Of a stretch of DNA of 64,000 bases, positions 35,530-44,789 are shown one piece after another. Below the pieces are notes generated by a model. It saw only the letters and a list, made by a program, of their open reading frames with translations, was not told the DNA's origin and made no database searches. Source of the stretch: Oryzibacter oryziterrae (GTDB lineage Bacteria; Pseudomonadota; Alphaproteobacteria; Rhizobiales; Pleomorphomonadaceae); assembly GCF_021864535.1 (NCBI RefSeq), contig NZ_JAKJIC010000004.1:1-64000 (forward strand), read 5' to 3'. Within the stretch, counting starts at the first letter, position 1. Each line of letters begins with the position of its first letter. A program made the translations under genes and the position numbers.

Positions 35530-35983
35530 GTCTGCAAAGTCCTGACGGTAGCGACCTTGGATCCGGACCCTCCAGGAGGCATCCGGCAGTTACCCGACCT
35601 ATATGGCAATGCCGACGCGGTCATTCAAGATACGATTCGGCGGCGCCCCGGGCTCGGCTGGCAGGCTGCCGTATTCGTAAGGGGCGGTTGCCGTATGCTG
35701 CGCCATGGCCCGGGACGCCGGGCAATGGTCTCCCGCGCCAAAGCAACGTGAGAATGATCGCCACATTTCTCCCGCGCTTGCGGCGTCTTCGCGCATCACA
35801 ATTGGTCTTACTTGCGCGGCCTTTGCGCATTTTCCCATAGTGCAGCGCAAGATCACCTTTGACGGACGCCCCCCGAGCCGTTAGAAGAAACTCATATTCA
35901 CAGCTATCCTTACGCTTACGTAAGCGTCAGAGGGTGGCTCAGGAAGCTGCCACTTCCAAAGGAACCCGGGGGACACCGACCTG
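35530..35983. other. Divergent hsp20/sdhC intergenic region
   Basis: These 454 bases separate the Hsp20 and sdhC starts. They should hold both promoters and the Hsp20 leader. The one strong feature is the 16-base palindrome at 35912-35927, listed separately. I see no coding frame that I would support. Confidence 0.5.
35912..35927. promoter_or_regulatory. Perfect palindrome in the sdh promoter region
   Basis: ACGCTTACGTAAGCGT is a perfect 16-base palindrome 56 bases upstream of the sdhC start. The TTACGTAA core resembles operators of regulators of branched-chain or fatty acid breakdown (LiuR- or FadR-like), but I cannot assign the protein. Its position suits repression of the sdh promoter. 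Confidence 0.5.
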
Positions 35984-36382
35984 ATGGCTGACGCACGCAC
36001 CGCCGCTTCCCGCCCGCTTTCGCCGCACCTGCAGGTGTTCCGGCCGATCCTCACCATGATGATGTCGATCGTTCACCGCATCACCGGCGGGGCACTTTAT
36101 GTCGGCACGCTCTTCGTGGTCTGGTGGCTGGTCGCCGCCGCCAGCGGTCCGGAGTATTTCGCCTTCGTCAACGGCATCTATTCCTCCTGGTTCGGCCGTC
36201 TGGTCCTGCTCGGCTTTGCCTGGGCGCTGGTGCACCACGCCATTGGCGGCATCCGCCATTTCCTCTGGGATTTCGGCTATTGCCTCGACAAGGCCACAGC
36301 TACGCGCATGGCCCAGATCAATATCGTCGCCTCCCTGGCAATCACCGCGGTGATTGCCGTCATCGGCATTCTGGTCGCCTGA
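35984..36382 (+). CDS. sdhC: Succinate dehydrogenase cytochrome b556 subunit
   Basis: Membrane anchor of complex II that binds haem b and ubiquinone together with SdhD. The 132-residue protein has [22 protein letters not shown] (the conserved HRITG motif), three transmembrane helices and the haem-ligand region [15 protein letters not shown]. First gene of the sdh operon, with sdhD 17 bases downstream. Confidence 0.94.
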   Translation: MADARTAASRPLSPHLQVFRPILTMMMSIVHRITGGALYVGTLFVVWWLVAAASGPEYFAFVNGIYSSWFGRLVLLGFAWALVHHAIGGIRHFLWDFGYCLDKATATRMAQINIVASLAITAVIAVIGILVA

Positions 36383-36399
36383 GCCTTCGGAGACTTATC

Positions 36400-36792
36400 A
36401 TGAGCAAGCCCTCCCGCATGCGCACCCCGCTGGCGCGCGCCCGCGGCCTTGGCGCGGCCAAGTCCGGCGTCCATCATTTCTGGCACCAGCGAGTCACCGG
36501 CGCGGCCAGCCTGCTGCTGGCCATCGTCTACATCATCCTGGTGCTGAAGCTGCAGGGCGACGACTATGCCTCGGTTGTCCATACGCTCGGCAATCCGCTG
36601 GTCGCCGCGCTCATGCTCGGCTTCATCGGCGCCGGCGTCTATCACATGAAGCTCGGCATGCAGGTAATCATCGAGGACTATGTCCACGGCGAAAAGCTGA
36701 AGATCGCCTCGCTCATCCTCAACAATCTCTTCTGCGCCTTCATCGGTCTTGCCGCCGCCGTCGCGCTTCTCAAGATCACCTTCGGAGCCTGA
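36400..36792 (+). CDS. sdhD: Succinate dehydrogenase membrane anchor subunit
   Basis: Second membrane subunit of complex II. The 130-residue protein starts [18 protein letters not shown] and has [13 protein letters not shown], three hydrophobic helices and [17 protein letters not shown], the conserved haem and quinone region. The ATG at 36400 follows GGAG. It lies between sdhC and sdhA with short spacers. Confidence 0.94.
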   Translation: MSKPSRMRTPLARARGLGAAKSGVHHFWHQRVTGAASLLLAIVYIILVLKLQGDDYASVVHTLGNPLVAALMLGFIGAGVYHMKLGMQVIIEDYVHGEKLKIASLILNNLFCAFIGLAAAVALLKITFGA

Positions 36793-36795
36793 CCC

Positions 36796-38619
36796 ATGGC
36801 CGACGTCAACAAGTCCTTCAACGTCAACGGCCGCGCCTATCCCTTCATCGACCACACCTTCGACGTGGTCGTGGTGGGCGCTGGTGGTGCCGGTCTGCGT
36901 GCCGTGACGGGTGCTTCGGAAGCCGGTCTGCGCACCGCCTGCATCACCAAGGTGTTTCCGACGCGCTCGCACACCGTCGCCGCCCAGGGTGGCGTCGCCG
37001 CCTCGCTCGGCAATATGGGGCCGGACGACTGGCGCTGGCACATGTTCGACACCGTCAAGGGTTCCGACTGGCTCGGCGACCAGGACGCCATCGAATATCT
37101 GGTGCGCAACGCCCCGGCCGCCGTCTACGAGCTTGAGCACTGGGGCGTGCCCTTCTCTCGCACCGAAGACGGCAAGATCTATCAGCGCCCCTTCGGCGGC
37201 ATGACCACCAAGTTCGGTGAGGGCGGCCCTGCCCAGCGCACCTGCGCCGCCGCCGACCGTACCGGCCACGCCATGCTGCACACGCTCTATGGCCAGAGCC
37301 TGCGTTACGGCGCCGAGTTCTTCATCGAATTCTTCGCCATCGACCTGATCATGGAGAACGGCGCCTGCCGCGGCGTCGTGGCGCTTGATCTTGCCAATGG
37401 CACCATCCACCGCTTCCGCGCCCACAAGACCGTGCTGGCGACCGGTGGCTACGGCCGCGCCTATTTCTCCTGCACCTCCGCCCACACCTGTACCGGTGAC
37501 GGCAACGCCATGGTGCTGCGCGCCGGCCTGCCGCTGCAGGACATGGAATTCGTGCAGTTCCATCCCACCGGCATCTACGGTGCCGGCTGCCTGATCACTG
37601 AAGGCGCGCGCGGCGAGGGCGGTTACCTCACCAACTCCGAGGGCGAGCGCTTCATGGAGCGCTATGCGCCGTCGGCCAAGGATCTTGCCTCGCGTGACGT
37701 CGTCTCGCGCTCCATGACCATGGAGATCCGCGAAGGTCGCGGCGTCGGCAAGAACAAGGACCACATCTACCTGCACCTCGATCATCTCGATCCGGCCATC
37801 CTGCACGAGCGCCTGCCGGGCATCTCGGAGAGCGCCAAGATCTTCGCCGGCGTCGACGTGACGCGCGAGCCGATCCCCGTGCTGCCGACTGTGCACTACA
37901 ACATGGGCGGCATTCCCACCAATTATCACGGCGAAGTGCTGACGCTGGTCGGCGGCGACCCCGATGCGGTGGTGCCGGGCCTGATGGCTGTCGGCGAGGC
38001 CGCTTGCGTGTCGGTGCATGGCGCCAACCGCCTCGGCTCCAACTCGCTGATCGACCTCGTGGTCTTCGGTCGTGCCGTCGGTCACCGTTGCGCCGAGACC
38101 ATCGACCGGACGGGTCGCCATGCCGATCTGCCGGCCGATGCCGGCGAGTTCGCGCTGTCGCGCCTCGACAAGGCCCGCTACGCCAACGGCTCCAGCACCA
38201 CGGCCGAACTGCGCCTCTCCATGCAGAAGACCATGCAGAACAACTGCGCGGTGTTCCGCACCGGCGACGTGCTGGAAGAGGGCGTCAAGCTCATCAACGA
38301 TTGCTGGGCTGCCGGCTCCGATCTCAAGGTCACCGACCGCTCGCTGGTCTGGAACACCGACCTGACCGAAGCGCTCGAATACGAGAACCTGATCATCCAG
38401 GCCGTGGTCACCATGGAAGGCGCCGCCAACCGCAAGGAAAGCCGCGGCGCCCACGCCCGCGAGGACTACGCAAGCCGCGACGACGTCGAGTGGATGAAGC
38501 ACACGCTCGCCTTCATCGACGAAGGCGCGCGCAAGACCTCGCTCGACTATCGCCCGGTGCACACCTACACGATGACTTCGGACATCGAGTACATCAAGCC
38601 GAAGGCGCGCGTGTACTGA
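36796..38619 (+). CDS. sdhA: Succinate dehydrogenase flavoprotein subunit
   Basis: Oxidises succinate to fumarate with covalently bound FAD. The 607-residue protein shows the FAD-binding [11 protein letters not shown], the flavin-attachment region [11 protein letters not shown] with His, [10 protein letters not shown], and HTGGLxxN-like [11 protein letters not shown] plus the C-terminal active-site Arg region. It starts three bases after the sdhD stop. Unusually, the next gene is not sdhB but a lipoprotein gene. Confidence 0.96.
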   Translation: MADVNKSFNVNGRAYPFIDHTFDVVVVGAGGAGLRAVTGASEAGLRTACITKVFPTRSHTVAAQGGVAASLGNMGPDDWRWHMFDTVKGSDWLGDQDAIEYLVRNAPAAVYELEHWGVPFSRTEDGKIYQRPFGGMTTKFGEGGPAQRTCAAADRTGHAMLHTLYGQSLRYGAEFFIEFFAIDLIMENGACRGVVALDLANGTIHRFRAHKTVLATGGYGRAYFSCTSAHTCTGDGNAMVLRAGLPLQDMEFVQFHPTGIYGAGCLITEGARGEGGYLTNSEGERFMERYAPSAKDLASRDVVSRSMTMEIREGRGVGKNKDHIYLHLDHLDPAILHERLPGISESAKIFAGVDVTREPIPVLPTVHYNMGGIPTNYHGEVLTLVGGDPDAVVPGLMAVGEAACVSVHGANRLGSNSLIDLVVFGRAVGHRCAETIDRTGRHADLPADAGEFALSRLDKARYANGSSTTAELRLSMQKTMQNNCAVFRTGDVLEEGVKLINDCWAAGSDLKVTDRSLVWNTDLTEALEYENLIIQAVVTMEGAANRKESRGAHAREDYASRDDVEWMKHTLAFIDEGARKTSLDYRPVHTYTMTSDIEYIKPKARVY

Positions 38620-38663
38620 GTTCGTTGGGTCGCGGGGTATCTGCGGTGCGGCTGGATGAGATT

Positions 38664-39212
38664 ATGAGTGGTTATGGGAAGCCGGCTTCTATTTGTGCTC
38701 TTTGGATTGTTGCAGCGCTGCTTTCGAGTTGCGCGAAAGGTCCAAGTCCCGTCGTGCAGCCGGAAACAAAGTCGCGTTTCGATGTAGAAAAAGCCTTGGC
38801 AAAACGGGAAGCACTGCCTCAGCAGCGCTTCCAGGAGTTAATTGCCGGCGACTGGTGCAATGCGGACGCGATGAATACGTTTTGTTCGTCTGGCAGCAAA
38901 ACGGGCGATGTTAAAGGAGAGATGTACAGCTTTTCTTCGAACGGGCGTTTCAGGTTTTCCTTCTTCAAGAAGACATGCGCAGATCTTGGAAGAAATGCAC
39001 CTCTGTCTACATGTGAGCGAAAGGGGGAGGGGCAATACTCTCTCTCTGGCATATTTGTGGGTGTGTCAGCATCTCCAGTAGCCGGATCTGGGATGTTCCC
39101 CGGGCGAAACTCTGTCTGTGCAATTGACTTTGTATCGAAGGATGTCCTGGAACTTTACCGGTGTGCCCAGGACAAGAGGCGAGAGTTTTTGTTCAGAAAA
39201 GTCGGACGATGA
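38664..39212 (+). CDS. Small lipoprotein of unknown function, inserted in the sdh operon
   Basis: A 182-residue protein with a lipoprotein signal peptide ending in the lipobox LLSSC at about residue 23. The mature part has a charged helix, a WCNADAMNTFC segment and four further cysteines that could pair as disulfides; I recognise no family. The base composition is visibly less GC-rich than sdhA and sdhB, and codon choice differs, which suggests late acquisition. The start is the ATG at 38664; a GTG at 38646 is possible. It lies between sdhA and sdhB on the same strand. Confidence 0.6.
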   Translation: MSGYGKPASICALWIVAALLSSCAKGPSPVVQPETKSRFDVEKALAKREALPQQRFQELIAGDWCNADAMNTFCSSGSKTGDVKGEMYSFSSNGRFRFSFFKKTCADLGRNAPLSTCERKGEGQYSLSGIFVGVSASPVAGSGMFPGRNSVCAIDFVSKDVLELYRCAQDKRREFLFRKVGR

Positions 39213-39469
39213 CGAAAAGTATGCGTTCCCGAGATTTTGACCGGGGACGTGCAGGATTGGGTAACAAAGGCGGCATGAAACACTCGATGCGAGCGGGAGC
39301 CAGTGCTCCATGCGGAATTGGAGCACCCACGTTCCCGCGGCGCGCAGGATGCATTGCACCTCCTTGCTCGAGATGAGTGGGGCCACGGTGCCCGCCTGAG
39401 ATGACATGCAGTTGGTAGCTCGTACGGTGGGCTGCGTTGACAACGGATCTTAGCCAGGGAATAGGCGAC

Positions 39470-40249
39470 ATGGTTGAACTTGCGCTGCCGAAGAATTCGA
39501 AGATGACGCCGGGCAAGGTCTGGCCCAAGCCGGTCGGGGCGACCAGTCTGAGGGAGTACCGCGTCTATCGCTGGGACCCGGAGGACGGCCGCAACCCGCG
39601 CATCGACAGCTATTTCGTCGATCTTGACGACTGCGGCCCGATGGTGCTCGACGGTCTGCTCTACATCAAGAACAAGATCGACCCGTCGCTGACCTTCCGC
39701 CGGTCCTGCCGTGAGGGCATCTGCGGTTCCTGCGCCATGAACATCGACGGCATGAACACGCTGGCCTGCACCAAGGGCATGGACGAGATCGCCGGCCCGG
39801 TGAAGATCTATCCGCTGCCGCACATGGACGTGGTCAAGGATCTGGTGCCCGACCTCACCCATTTCTACGCCCAGCATCGCTCCATCGAGCCCTGGCTGCA
39901 CACCGAATCGCCGACGCCGCAGACCGAATGGCTGCAGAGCCGCGAGGACCGCGAGAAGCTCGACGGTCTCTACGAGTGCATCCTCTGCGCCTGCTGCTCC
40001 ACCTCCTGCCCGAGCTACTGGTGGAACGGCGAGCGCTACCTCGGTCCGGCCATCCTCCTGCAGGCCTATCGCTGGCTGATCGACAGCCGCGACGAAGCGA
40101 CCGGCGAGCGTCTGGACTATCTGGAAGATCCCTTCCGTCTCTACCGCTGCCACACCATCATGAACTGCGCCCAGACCTGCCCCAAGGGCCTCAACCCGGC
40201 CAAGGCGATCGCCGAAACCAAGAAGATGCTGCTGGAACGCCAGTTCTGA
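39470..40249 (+). CDS. sdhB: Succinate dehydrogenase iron-sulfur subunit
   Basis: Carries electrons from SdhA to quinone through three iron-sulfur clusters. The 259-residue protein has the [2Fe-2S] motif CREGICGSC, the [4Fe-4S] motif [12 protein letters not shown] and the [3Fe-4S] region [17 protein letters not shown]. The ATG at 39470 has AGGGA upstream. It is separated from sdhA by 850 bases that contain the lipoprotein gene; the 257 bases just before it include an inverted repeat (GTGCTCCA at 39303-39310 with TGGAGCAC at 39319-39326) and may hold a separate promoter. Confidence 0.95.
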   Translation: MVELALPKNSKMTPGKVWPKPVGATSLREYRVYRWDPEDGRNPRIDSYFVDLDDCGPMVLDGLLYIKNKIDPSLTFRRSCREGICGSCAMNIDGMNTLACTKGMDEIAGPVKIYPLPHMDVVKDLVPDLTHFYAQHRSIEPWLHTESPTPQTEWLQSREDREKLDGLYECILCACCSTSCPSYWWNGERYLGPAILLQAYRWLIDSRDEATGERLDYLEDPFRLYRCHTIMNCAQTCPKGLNPAKAIAETKKMLLERQF

Positions 40250-40315
40250 GGTTGGTGCGGCAGGTCTGAGGGCTTGGCTCCTCGCGCCTGCCTCTCTTCC
40301 TCCCAAGGGGGAAAC

Positions 40316-41170
40316 ATGGCGGCCATCGAGGACGGCACGGTGCTCTTCAGGCAGGGCCGGCGCCTGCCCGCAGATTTTGATCCGGCCGTTGTGACGGCTA
40401 TTGATGCCAGGCTTGCACGCATTGCCGACAATCGCGGCGCAAGGCTCTTGATGGCGATCGAGAGCGGCAGCCGCGCCTGGGGCTTTCCATCCCCTGACAG
40501 CGATTATGATTGCCGCTTCCTCTATGTCCGGCCGGCCCGTGAATATGCCAGCCTCGTCCCGTTGCGGGATGTCATCGAGTTTCCCCTTGAAGGGGATCTG
40601 GACGTCAACGGCTGGGATCTGAGGAAGGCCCTGAAGCTGGCCCTCAAGGGCAACGCCGTCATCGTTGAATGGGCAACGGCTCCGATCCGCTATTGTGACC
40701 CGGACGGATTCCAGGCGCGTCTTGCGTCCTTGCTTGAACACATCGTGGATCCCCGTCTCGCCGCCCGTCATTACGCGGGACTGATCTCGACCGGTCTGGG
40801 GCATGTCGACATCGGGGCACCATTCCCGCTCAAGAAGCTGTTCTACCTTCTGCGTCCCATCGCTGCGCTGATGTGGATGCGCGACCGCGGCTGGAAGAAG
40901 CTGCCCCCCATGCGCTTTCAGGACCTCGTCGGCGATATCGAGTTGAGCGGCGAGGAATGCCGCGCCATCGAAGATCTGCTGGCCGCCAAGTCCGCTACAC
41001 GCGAATTGGGAACAGGCTGCGTGCCTCAGGCGTTGACCGCGCTGATCGCGCGAGGCGATCAGGTGCGCGGCGATCTCCCGCCCCGGCCCTCCCGCGAGGG
41101 ATGGCTGGAACCCGCCGTGAAACGGGCTGATACGTTCTTGTTGGCCGAAATACAGAAACTCGGCGCCTGA
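40316..41170 (+). CDS. RlaP-type nucleotidyltransferase
   Basis: A 284-residue member of the PF10127 (RNA-ligase-associated protein) nucleotidyltransferase family. The polymerase-beta-fold motif reads ESGSRAWGFPSPDSDYDCRF, with GS and the metal-binding DxD. Further conserved parts are DLRKALKLALKGN and VIVEWATAPI, and PLKKLFYLLRPIAAL. The family often sits near RNA ligases, but none is present here, so the target is unknown. The start at 40316 has AAGGGGGAA upstream; it lies 66 bases after sdhB. Confidence 0.8.
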   Translation: MAAIEDGTVLFRQGRRLPADFDPAVVTAIDARLARIADNRGARLLMAIESGSRAWGFPSPDSDYDCRFLYVRPAREYASLVPLRDVIEFPLEGDLDVNGWDLRKALKLALKGNAVIVEWATAPIRYCDPDGFQARLASLLEHIVDPRLAARHYAGLISTGLGHVDIGAPFPLKKLFYLLRPIAALMWMRDRGWKKLPPMRFQDLVGDIELSGEECRAIEDLLAAKSATRELGTGCVPQALTALIARGDQVRGDLPPRPSREGWLEPAVKRADTFLLAEIQKLGA

Positions 41171-41487
41171 AGTGCATCTCGAATGCTCAATTCGTGAGCA
41201 TGCTGGTTTTGTGTTCGCCCCTTCCCTCCGCGCTCAGTCTTCATCTGTCCGGGACGAGACTGGCGTCTGGCCCGCAAAAGCGTTTTGCTGATCTGCTTCC
41301 GGAGCGACTTTCGTCGCATCTCCAAAACTTGGCGCGCATCCTGCATTACCCTTCGAAAGGCGCTGTCGCCTGCCTTTGATCCTGCTGTCATCATAGCTAC
41401 ATGGGTTCAGGGCATCTCAGGCGGCGACGACGCCCGGCGCTGGCCGTTGCGGTTCGGCGGGCCACTGAACGTCCGGAGGTCATTGCC
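41171..41487. other. Intergenic region without recognised features
   Basis: The 317 bases between the nucleotidyltransferase and phosphatase-like genes show no coding frame I would support. A short inverted repeat (AGGCG-CTGT-CGCCT at 41358-41371) is too weak to call a terminator. Confidence 0.4.
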
Positions 41488-42045
41488 ATGGGATATCTCA
41501 GTCACGGCCTGTTCAAGGATCAGGCGGCGGCGAAGGCAATCAGAGGCGTTTTCGTCATGCAGACAGTCGACATCTTGTTCCTGTGTGAAACCAACAGCGC
41601 CACCTCCCTGATGGCGGAAGCGCTGGTCAACCAGCGGTCCGACGGCAGCTATCGCGCTTTCAGCGCCGGCAGCCGCCCTGCCGCCGTGATCCTGCCGGAA
41701 GCGCGCATGGCCCTGCAGCAGCGGGCCATCCCCACGGACGGGCTTGAGCCCAAGTCCTGGACCATCTTCAACCTGCCCGGCGGGCTGAAGCCGCATATCG
41801 TGGTCGACCTTGCCACGGTCACCTGGACCGAACCGGAATGCGCCAAGCTCGCCGAATATGCGACGCTGCGCTGGCCGCTGCGCGATCCGGCGCTGGTCGA
41901 GCGCAAGGGCGAACGCCGCCAGATCACCGAGGCGGTACTCGGCGCGCTGATCACTCGGATCAACGGCGAACTCGTCCGTCGCGTCGAGGGCGCGCGCCAT
42001 TCCATGGCCAGCGCGCTGGAAGCGCGCCCGGCCCAATGGGCCTGA
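41488..42045 (+). CDS. Low-molecular-weight phosphatase / arsenate-reductase-like protein, P-loop altered
   Basis: A 185-residue protein of the LMW protein-tyrosine-phosphatase/ArsC fold. The phosphate loop reads FLCETNSATSLMAEAL: Cys33 is present but the Arg of the CX5R motif is replaced by Thr39. The late DPA (WPLRDPALVE) that supplies the general acid is kept. Activity is thus uncertain. The ATG at 41488 is preceded by GGAGGT; a start at 41557 would remove a 23-residue extension and begin at the fold. It is followed by tRNA-Ser. Confidence 0.75.
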   Translation: MGYLSHGLFKDQAAAKAIRGVFVMQTVDILFLCETNSATSLMAEALVNQRSDGSYRAFSAGSRPAAVILPEARMALQQRAIPTDGLEPKSWTIFNLPGGLKPHIVVDLATVTWTEPECAKLAEYATLRWPLRDPALVERKGERRQITEAVLGALITRINGELVRRVEGARHSMASALEARPAQWA

Positions 42046-42189
42046 GCGCTTTCAGCCGCAAATGAAATCAAGGTTTTGCAAGCTTTCACGGCTCGCAAAG
42101 CCACCACATAAAAAAGTGCCAAAGTCCCTTGCGCCGCTTCGCAACATCAGTATATTGCGCGCCGACGGCTTGTCCTTGGGTGAGCCGCT

Positions 42190-42279
42190 GGAGAGGTGGC
42201 CGAGTGGTTTAAGGCGCACGCCTGGAACGCGTGTATAGGGGAAACTCTATCGAGGGTTCGAATCCCTCCTTCTCCGCCA
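42190..42279 (+). tRNA. tRNA-Ser (anticodon GGA)
   Basis: A 90-base class II tRNA. The acceptor stem pairs GGAGAGG with CTTCTCC (one G-T pair), followed by discriminator G and an encoded CCA. The anticodon stem CACGC/GCGTG holds the loop CTGGAAC, anticodon GGA. A long variable arm (TATAGGGGAAACTCTATC region) and GGTTCGAATCC T-arm confirm serine type. There is no second copy of its 3' end in the window, so no island border is indicated. Confidence 0.96.
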
Positions 42280-42522
42280 GAATTTCTTTTCAACGACATC
42301 GCCGTTGTTTTTTCCTCCGCTTGAATGCGAGCGGATGGCGTTGACATATCCGTGTTCACCTCGTCCATTTCTGATCGTTTTCCGGCCCTTCGAGCCTCTC
42401 CCGTCATGACCCCGGTCCCCTCCGTCCTCGCACGGGGCTGGTCAAGCACGCCTTCCTCGGTCTAGGAATGGGGACGAGGAGCCGCGTGGAGAGCGGCGCC
42501 GGATGGAGTGGGAGAAGACGCG

Positions 42523-44736
42523 GTGAGCAAAGAGAAGAGCGACGTCGAGATCAAGGCCTTTGTCGACGAACTCATGGGCAAGATGACCCTTGAGGAAAAA
42601 GCCGGCCAGATCACCCAGTATTTCAATTTCCTGCGGGTTCCCGAGGAATCGCGCCGCGTCGAGGCCGAGCTTGCCGCCGGCCGCTGCGGATCCATGCTGT
42701 TCGTGCCCAACGCCGAGGACATCAACCGCCTGCAGAAGATCGCGGTGGAACAGACCCGTCTCGGCATCCCCCTGCTGTTCGGCTACGACGTCATCCACGG
42801 CCTGCGCACCGCCATGCCCGTCCCCATCGCCGTTGCCGCGAGCTGGGACCCGGACCTGGCCGAGGAAGGCCAGTCCGTTGCTGCCGCCGAAGCGCGCGCC
42901 GTCGGCCTGCACTGGTCCTTCGCGCCCATGGTCGACATCGCCCGCGACCCGCGCTGGGGCCGCATCATCGAAGGCGCCGGTGAGGATCCCTATCTCGGCG
43001 CCGCCATGGCAGCCGCCCAGGTGCGTGGCTTCCAGGGCGCCTATGTGGGCGCGCCGGATCACGTGATCTCCGGCCCGAAGCATTTCGCCGGCTATGGCGC
43101 GGCCATCGGTGGCCGCGACTATGACGAAGCCAACATTTCCGACAACGAGCTGTGGAACGTCTACCTTCCGCCCTTCAAGGCCGCCATCGACGCTGGCGCC
43201 TATAACATCATGAGCGCCTACATGGGCCTCAACGGTGTGCCGGCCACCGGCAACAAGTGGCTGCTGAGCGACGTGCTGCGCGACACCTGGGGCTTCAAGG
43301 GCTTCGTGGTCACGGACGCCGGCGCCGCCTATGACCTCTGCACCCACGGCTATGCCGCCGACGTCGCCGACGCCGGTCTGCGCGCCCTCGACGCGGGCGT
43401 CGACCTCGAGATGGCGCCGCCCTTCGGCGAATCCGCCTATCGGACGCTGCCCCAGTCGGTGGCAGAGGGCAAGGTGTCGGAAGCCGACATCGACATTGCC
43501 GTGCGCCGGGTGCTGGAAGCCAAGGTGCGCATGGGCCTGTTCGACAATCCTTACGTGGACGTCAAGGAGGCCGAGGCCGTGCTCACCCGCCCGGCCCATC
43601 GCGACACTGCCCGCCGCGCCGCCGAACGGTCCGCGGTGCTCCTGCGCAACGACGGCGACCTGCTGCCGCTGCCGCGCGATCTTGCGTCCATCGCCGTCAT
43701 CGGCCCGCTCGCCGATTCGGCCCGCGACACCGTCGGCCCCTGGATCTTCGAACAGGACGACAGCGAGACCGTTACCGTCCTCGCCGGCATCCGCGCCAAG
43801 GTCGGTGCGGCCACCCGCGTCGACTATGCGCAGGGCGTGACGCTGCCCGGCCGCTATTTCAAGTCGATCTTCGAGAATGACGAGCACAAGCAGACGCCGC
43901 GCCCGATCGTCGACGACACCATCGGCATCCAGCGCGCCGTCGATCTCGCCCGCAAATCCGACGTGGTGGTCCTGGTGCTCGGCGAAGGCCAGGTGCAGAT
44001 CGGTGAACACGCCTCGCGGTCGTCGCTGGATCTGCCCGGCCGCCAGCAGGAGCTCATGGACGCCGTGATCGGCACCGGCAAGCCGGTCGTGCTGCTGCTG
44101 ATGGCGGCTCGCCCGCTCGATCTCAAGGGCAGCTACACCCGCGCGCTCATGGGCATCTGGTATCCGGGCTCGCAAGGCGGCGCTGCCGTCGCCAACTTGC
44201 TGTTCGGCGACGCCGTGCCGGGCGGCAAGCTGCCCTATACCTGGCCGCGCAACATCGGCCAGATCCCCCTGCATTACGCCCAGCTCAAGTCGCACAAGCC
44301 CGATTGGGCGGCCGAGCGCTACTGGAACGAGCCCAACAGCCCGCTCTATCCCTTCGGCTATGGCCTGAGCTATGCCCGCTTCAGCTACGCCAACCTGCGC
44401 CTGTCGGCCAGCGCAATCGCCCCCGGCGCCACGCTGACCGTCAGTGTCGACGTCACCAACTCCGGCAAGGTGGGCGCCGACGAGGTGGTCCAGCTCTACA
44501 TCCACCAGCGTCACGGCTCGTCGGCCCGTCCGGTGCGCCTGCTGAAGGGGTTCCGCCGCATTCCGCTCGCCGCCGGCGAGACGCAGACGGTGTCCTTCCC
44601 CCTCGGGCCCGACGAGCTCAGCCACTGGTCGGCGGCGAGCCGCTCGGTCGTGCTCGACGCGACCACCTTCGACGTCTTCGTGGGCGGGGACTCCACGGCT
44701 GACCTGACCGCCAGCTTCGACGTTCGCAAGGGCTGA
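42523..44736 (+). CDS. GH3 beta-glucosidase (BglX-like)
   Basis: A 737-residue glycoside hydrolase family 3 enzyme with no signal peptide, so probably cytoplasmic. The N-terminal barrel shows MTLEEKAGQITQYF, FGYDVIHGLRT, PMVDIARDPRWGRI and the nucleophile Asp in GFVVTDAGAAYD. The C-terminal alpha/beta sandwich has VLLRNDGDLLPLP and VVLVLGEG, then a fibronectin-like domain (SVDVTNSGKVGADEVVQLY). The start is a GTG, at 42523 or 42508; the former has a GGGAGAAG site. It is the first of two GH3 genes in this part of the window. Confidence 0.9.
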   Translation: MSKEKSDVEIKAFVDELMGKMTLEEKAGQITQYFNFLRVPEESRRVEAELAAGRCGSMLFVPNAEDINRLQKIAVEQTRLGIPLLFGYDVIHGLRTAMPVPIAVAASWDPDLAEEGQSVAAAEARAVGLHWSFAPMVDIARDPRWGRIIEGAGEDPYLGAAMAAAQVRGFQGAYVGAPDHVISGPKHFAGYGAAIGGRDYDEANISDNELWNVYLPPFKAAIDAGAYNIMSAYMGLNGVPATGNKWLLSDVLRDTWGFKGFVVTDAGAAYDLCTHGYAADVADAGLRALDAGVDLEMAPPFGESAYRTLPQSVAEGKVSEADIDIAVRRVLEAKVRMGLFDNPYVDVKEAEAVLTRPAHRDTARRAAERSAVLLRNDGDLLPLPRDLASIAVIGPLADSARDTVGPWIFEQDDSETVTVLAGIRAKVGAATRVDYAQGVTLPGRYFKSIFENDEHKQTPRPIVDDTIGIQRAVDLARKSDVVVLVLGEGQVQIGEHASRSSLDLPGRQQELMDAVIGTGKPVVLLLMAARPLDLKGSYTRALMGIWYPGSQGGAAVANLLFGDAVPGGKLPYTWPRNIGQIPLHYAQLKSHKPDWAAERYWNEPNSPLYPFGYGLSYARFSYANLRLSASAIAPGATLTVSVDVTNSGKVGADEVVQLYIHQRHGSSARPVRLLKGFRRIPLAAGETQTVSFPLGPDELSHWSAASRSVVLDATTFDVFVGGDSTADLTASFDVRKG

Positions 44737-44749
44737 CCCGACACAAGCG

Positions 44750-44777
44750 CGGGGCATCAGGCACGTCTGATGCCCCG
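44750..44777. terminator. Hairpin between convergent genes, possible bidirectional terminator
   Basis: CGGGGCATCAG (44750-44760) and CTGATGCCCCG (44767-44777) form an 11-base perfect stem with a six-base loop between the stops of the GH3 gene and the CoA-transferase gene. No T-run follows on either strand. Confidence 0.6.
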
Positions 44778-44789
44778 TCGCAACCGACC

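Noticed and set aside
36277-38562. A 761-codon minus-strand frame opposite sdhD and sdhA
   Set aside because: It lies antisense to conserved sdh genes and has low-complexity, His- and Gly-rich composition. It has no recognisable motif.
42190-42279. tRNA-Ser as the edge of a genomic island
   Set aside because: No integrase is near and the 3' end of the tRNA is not repeated in the window.
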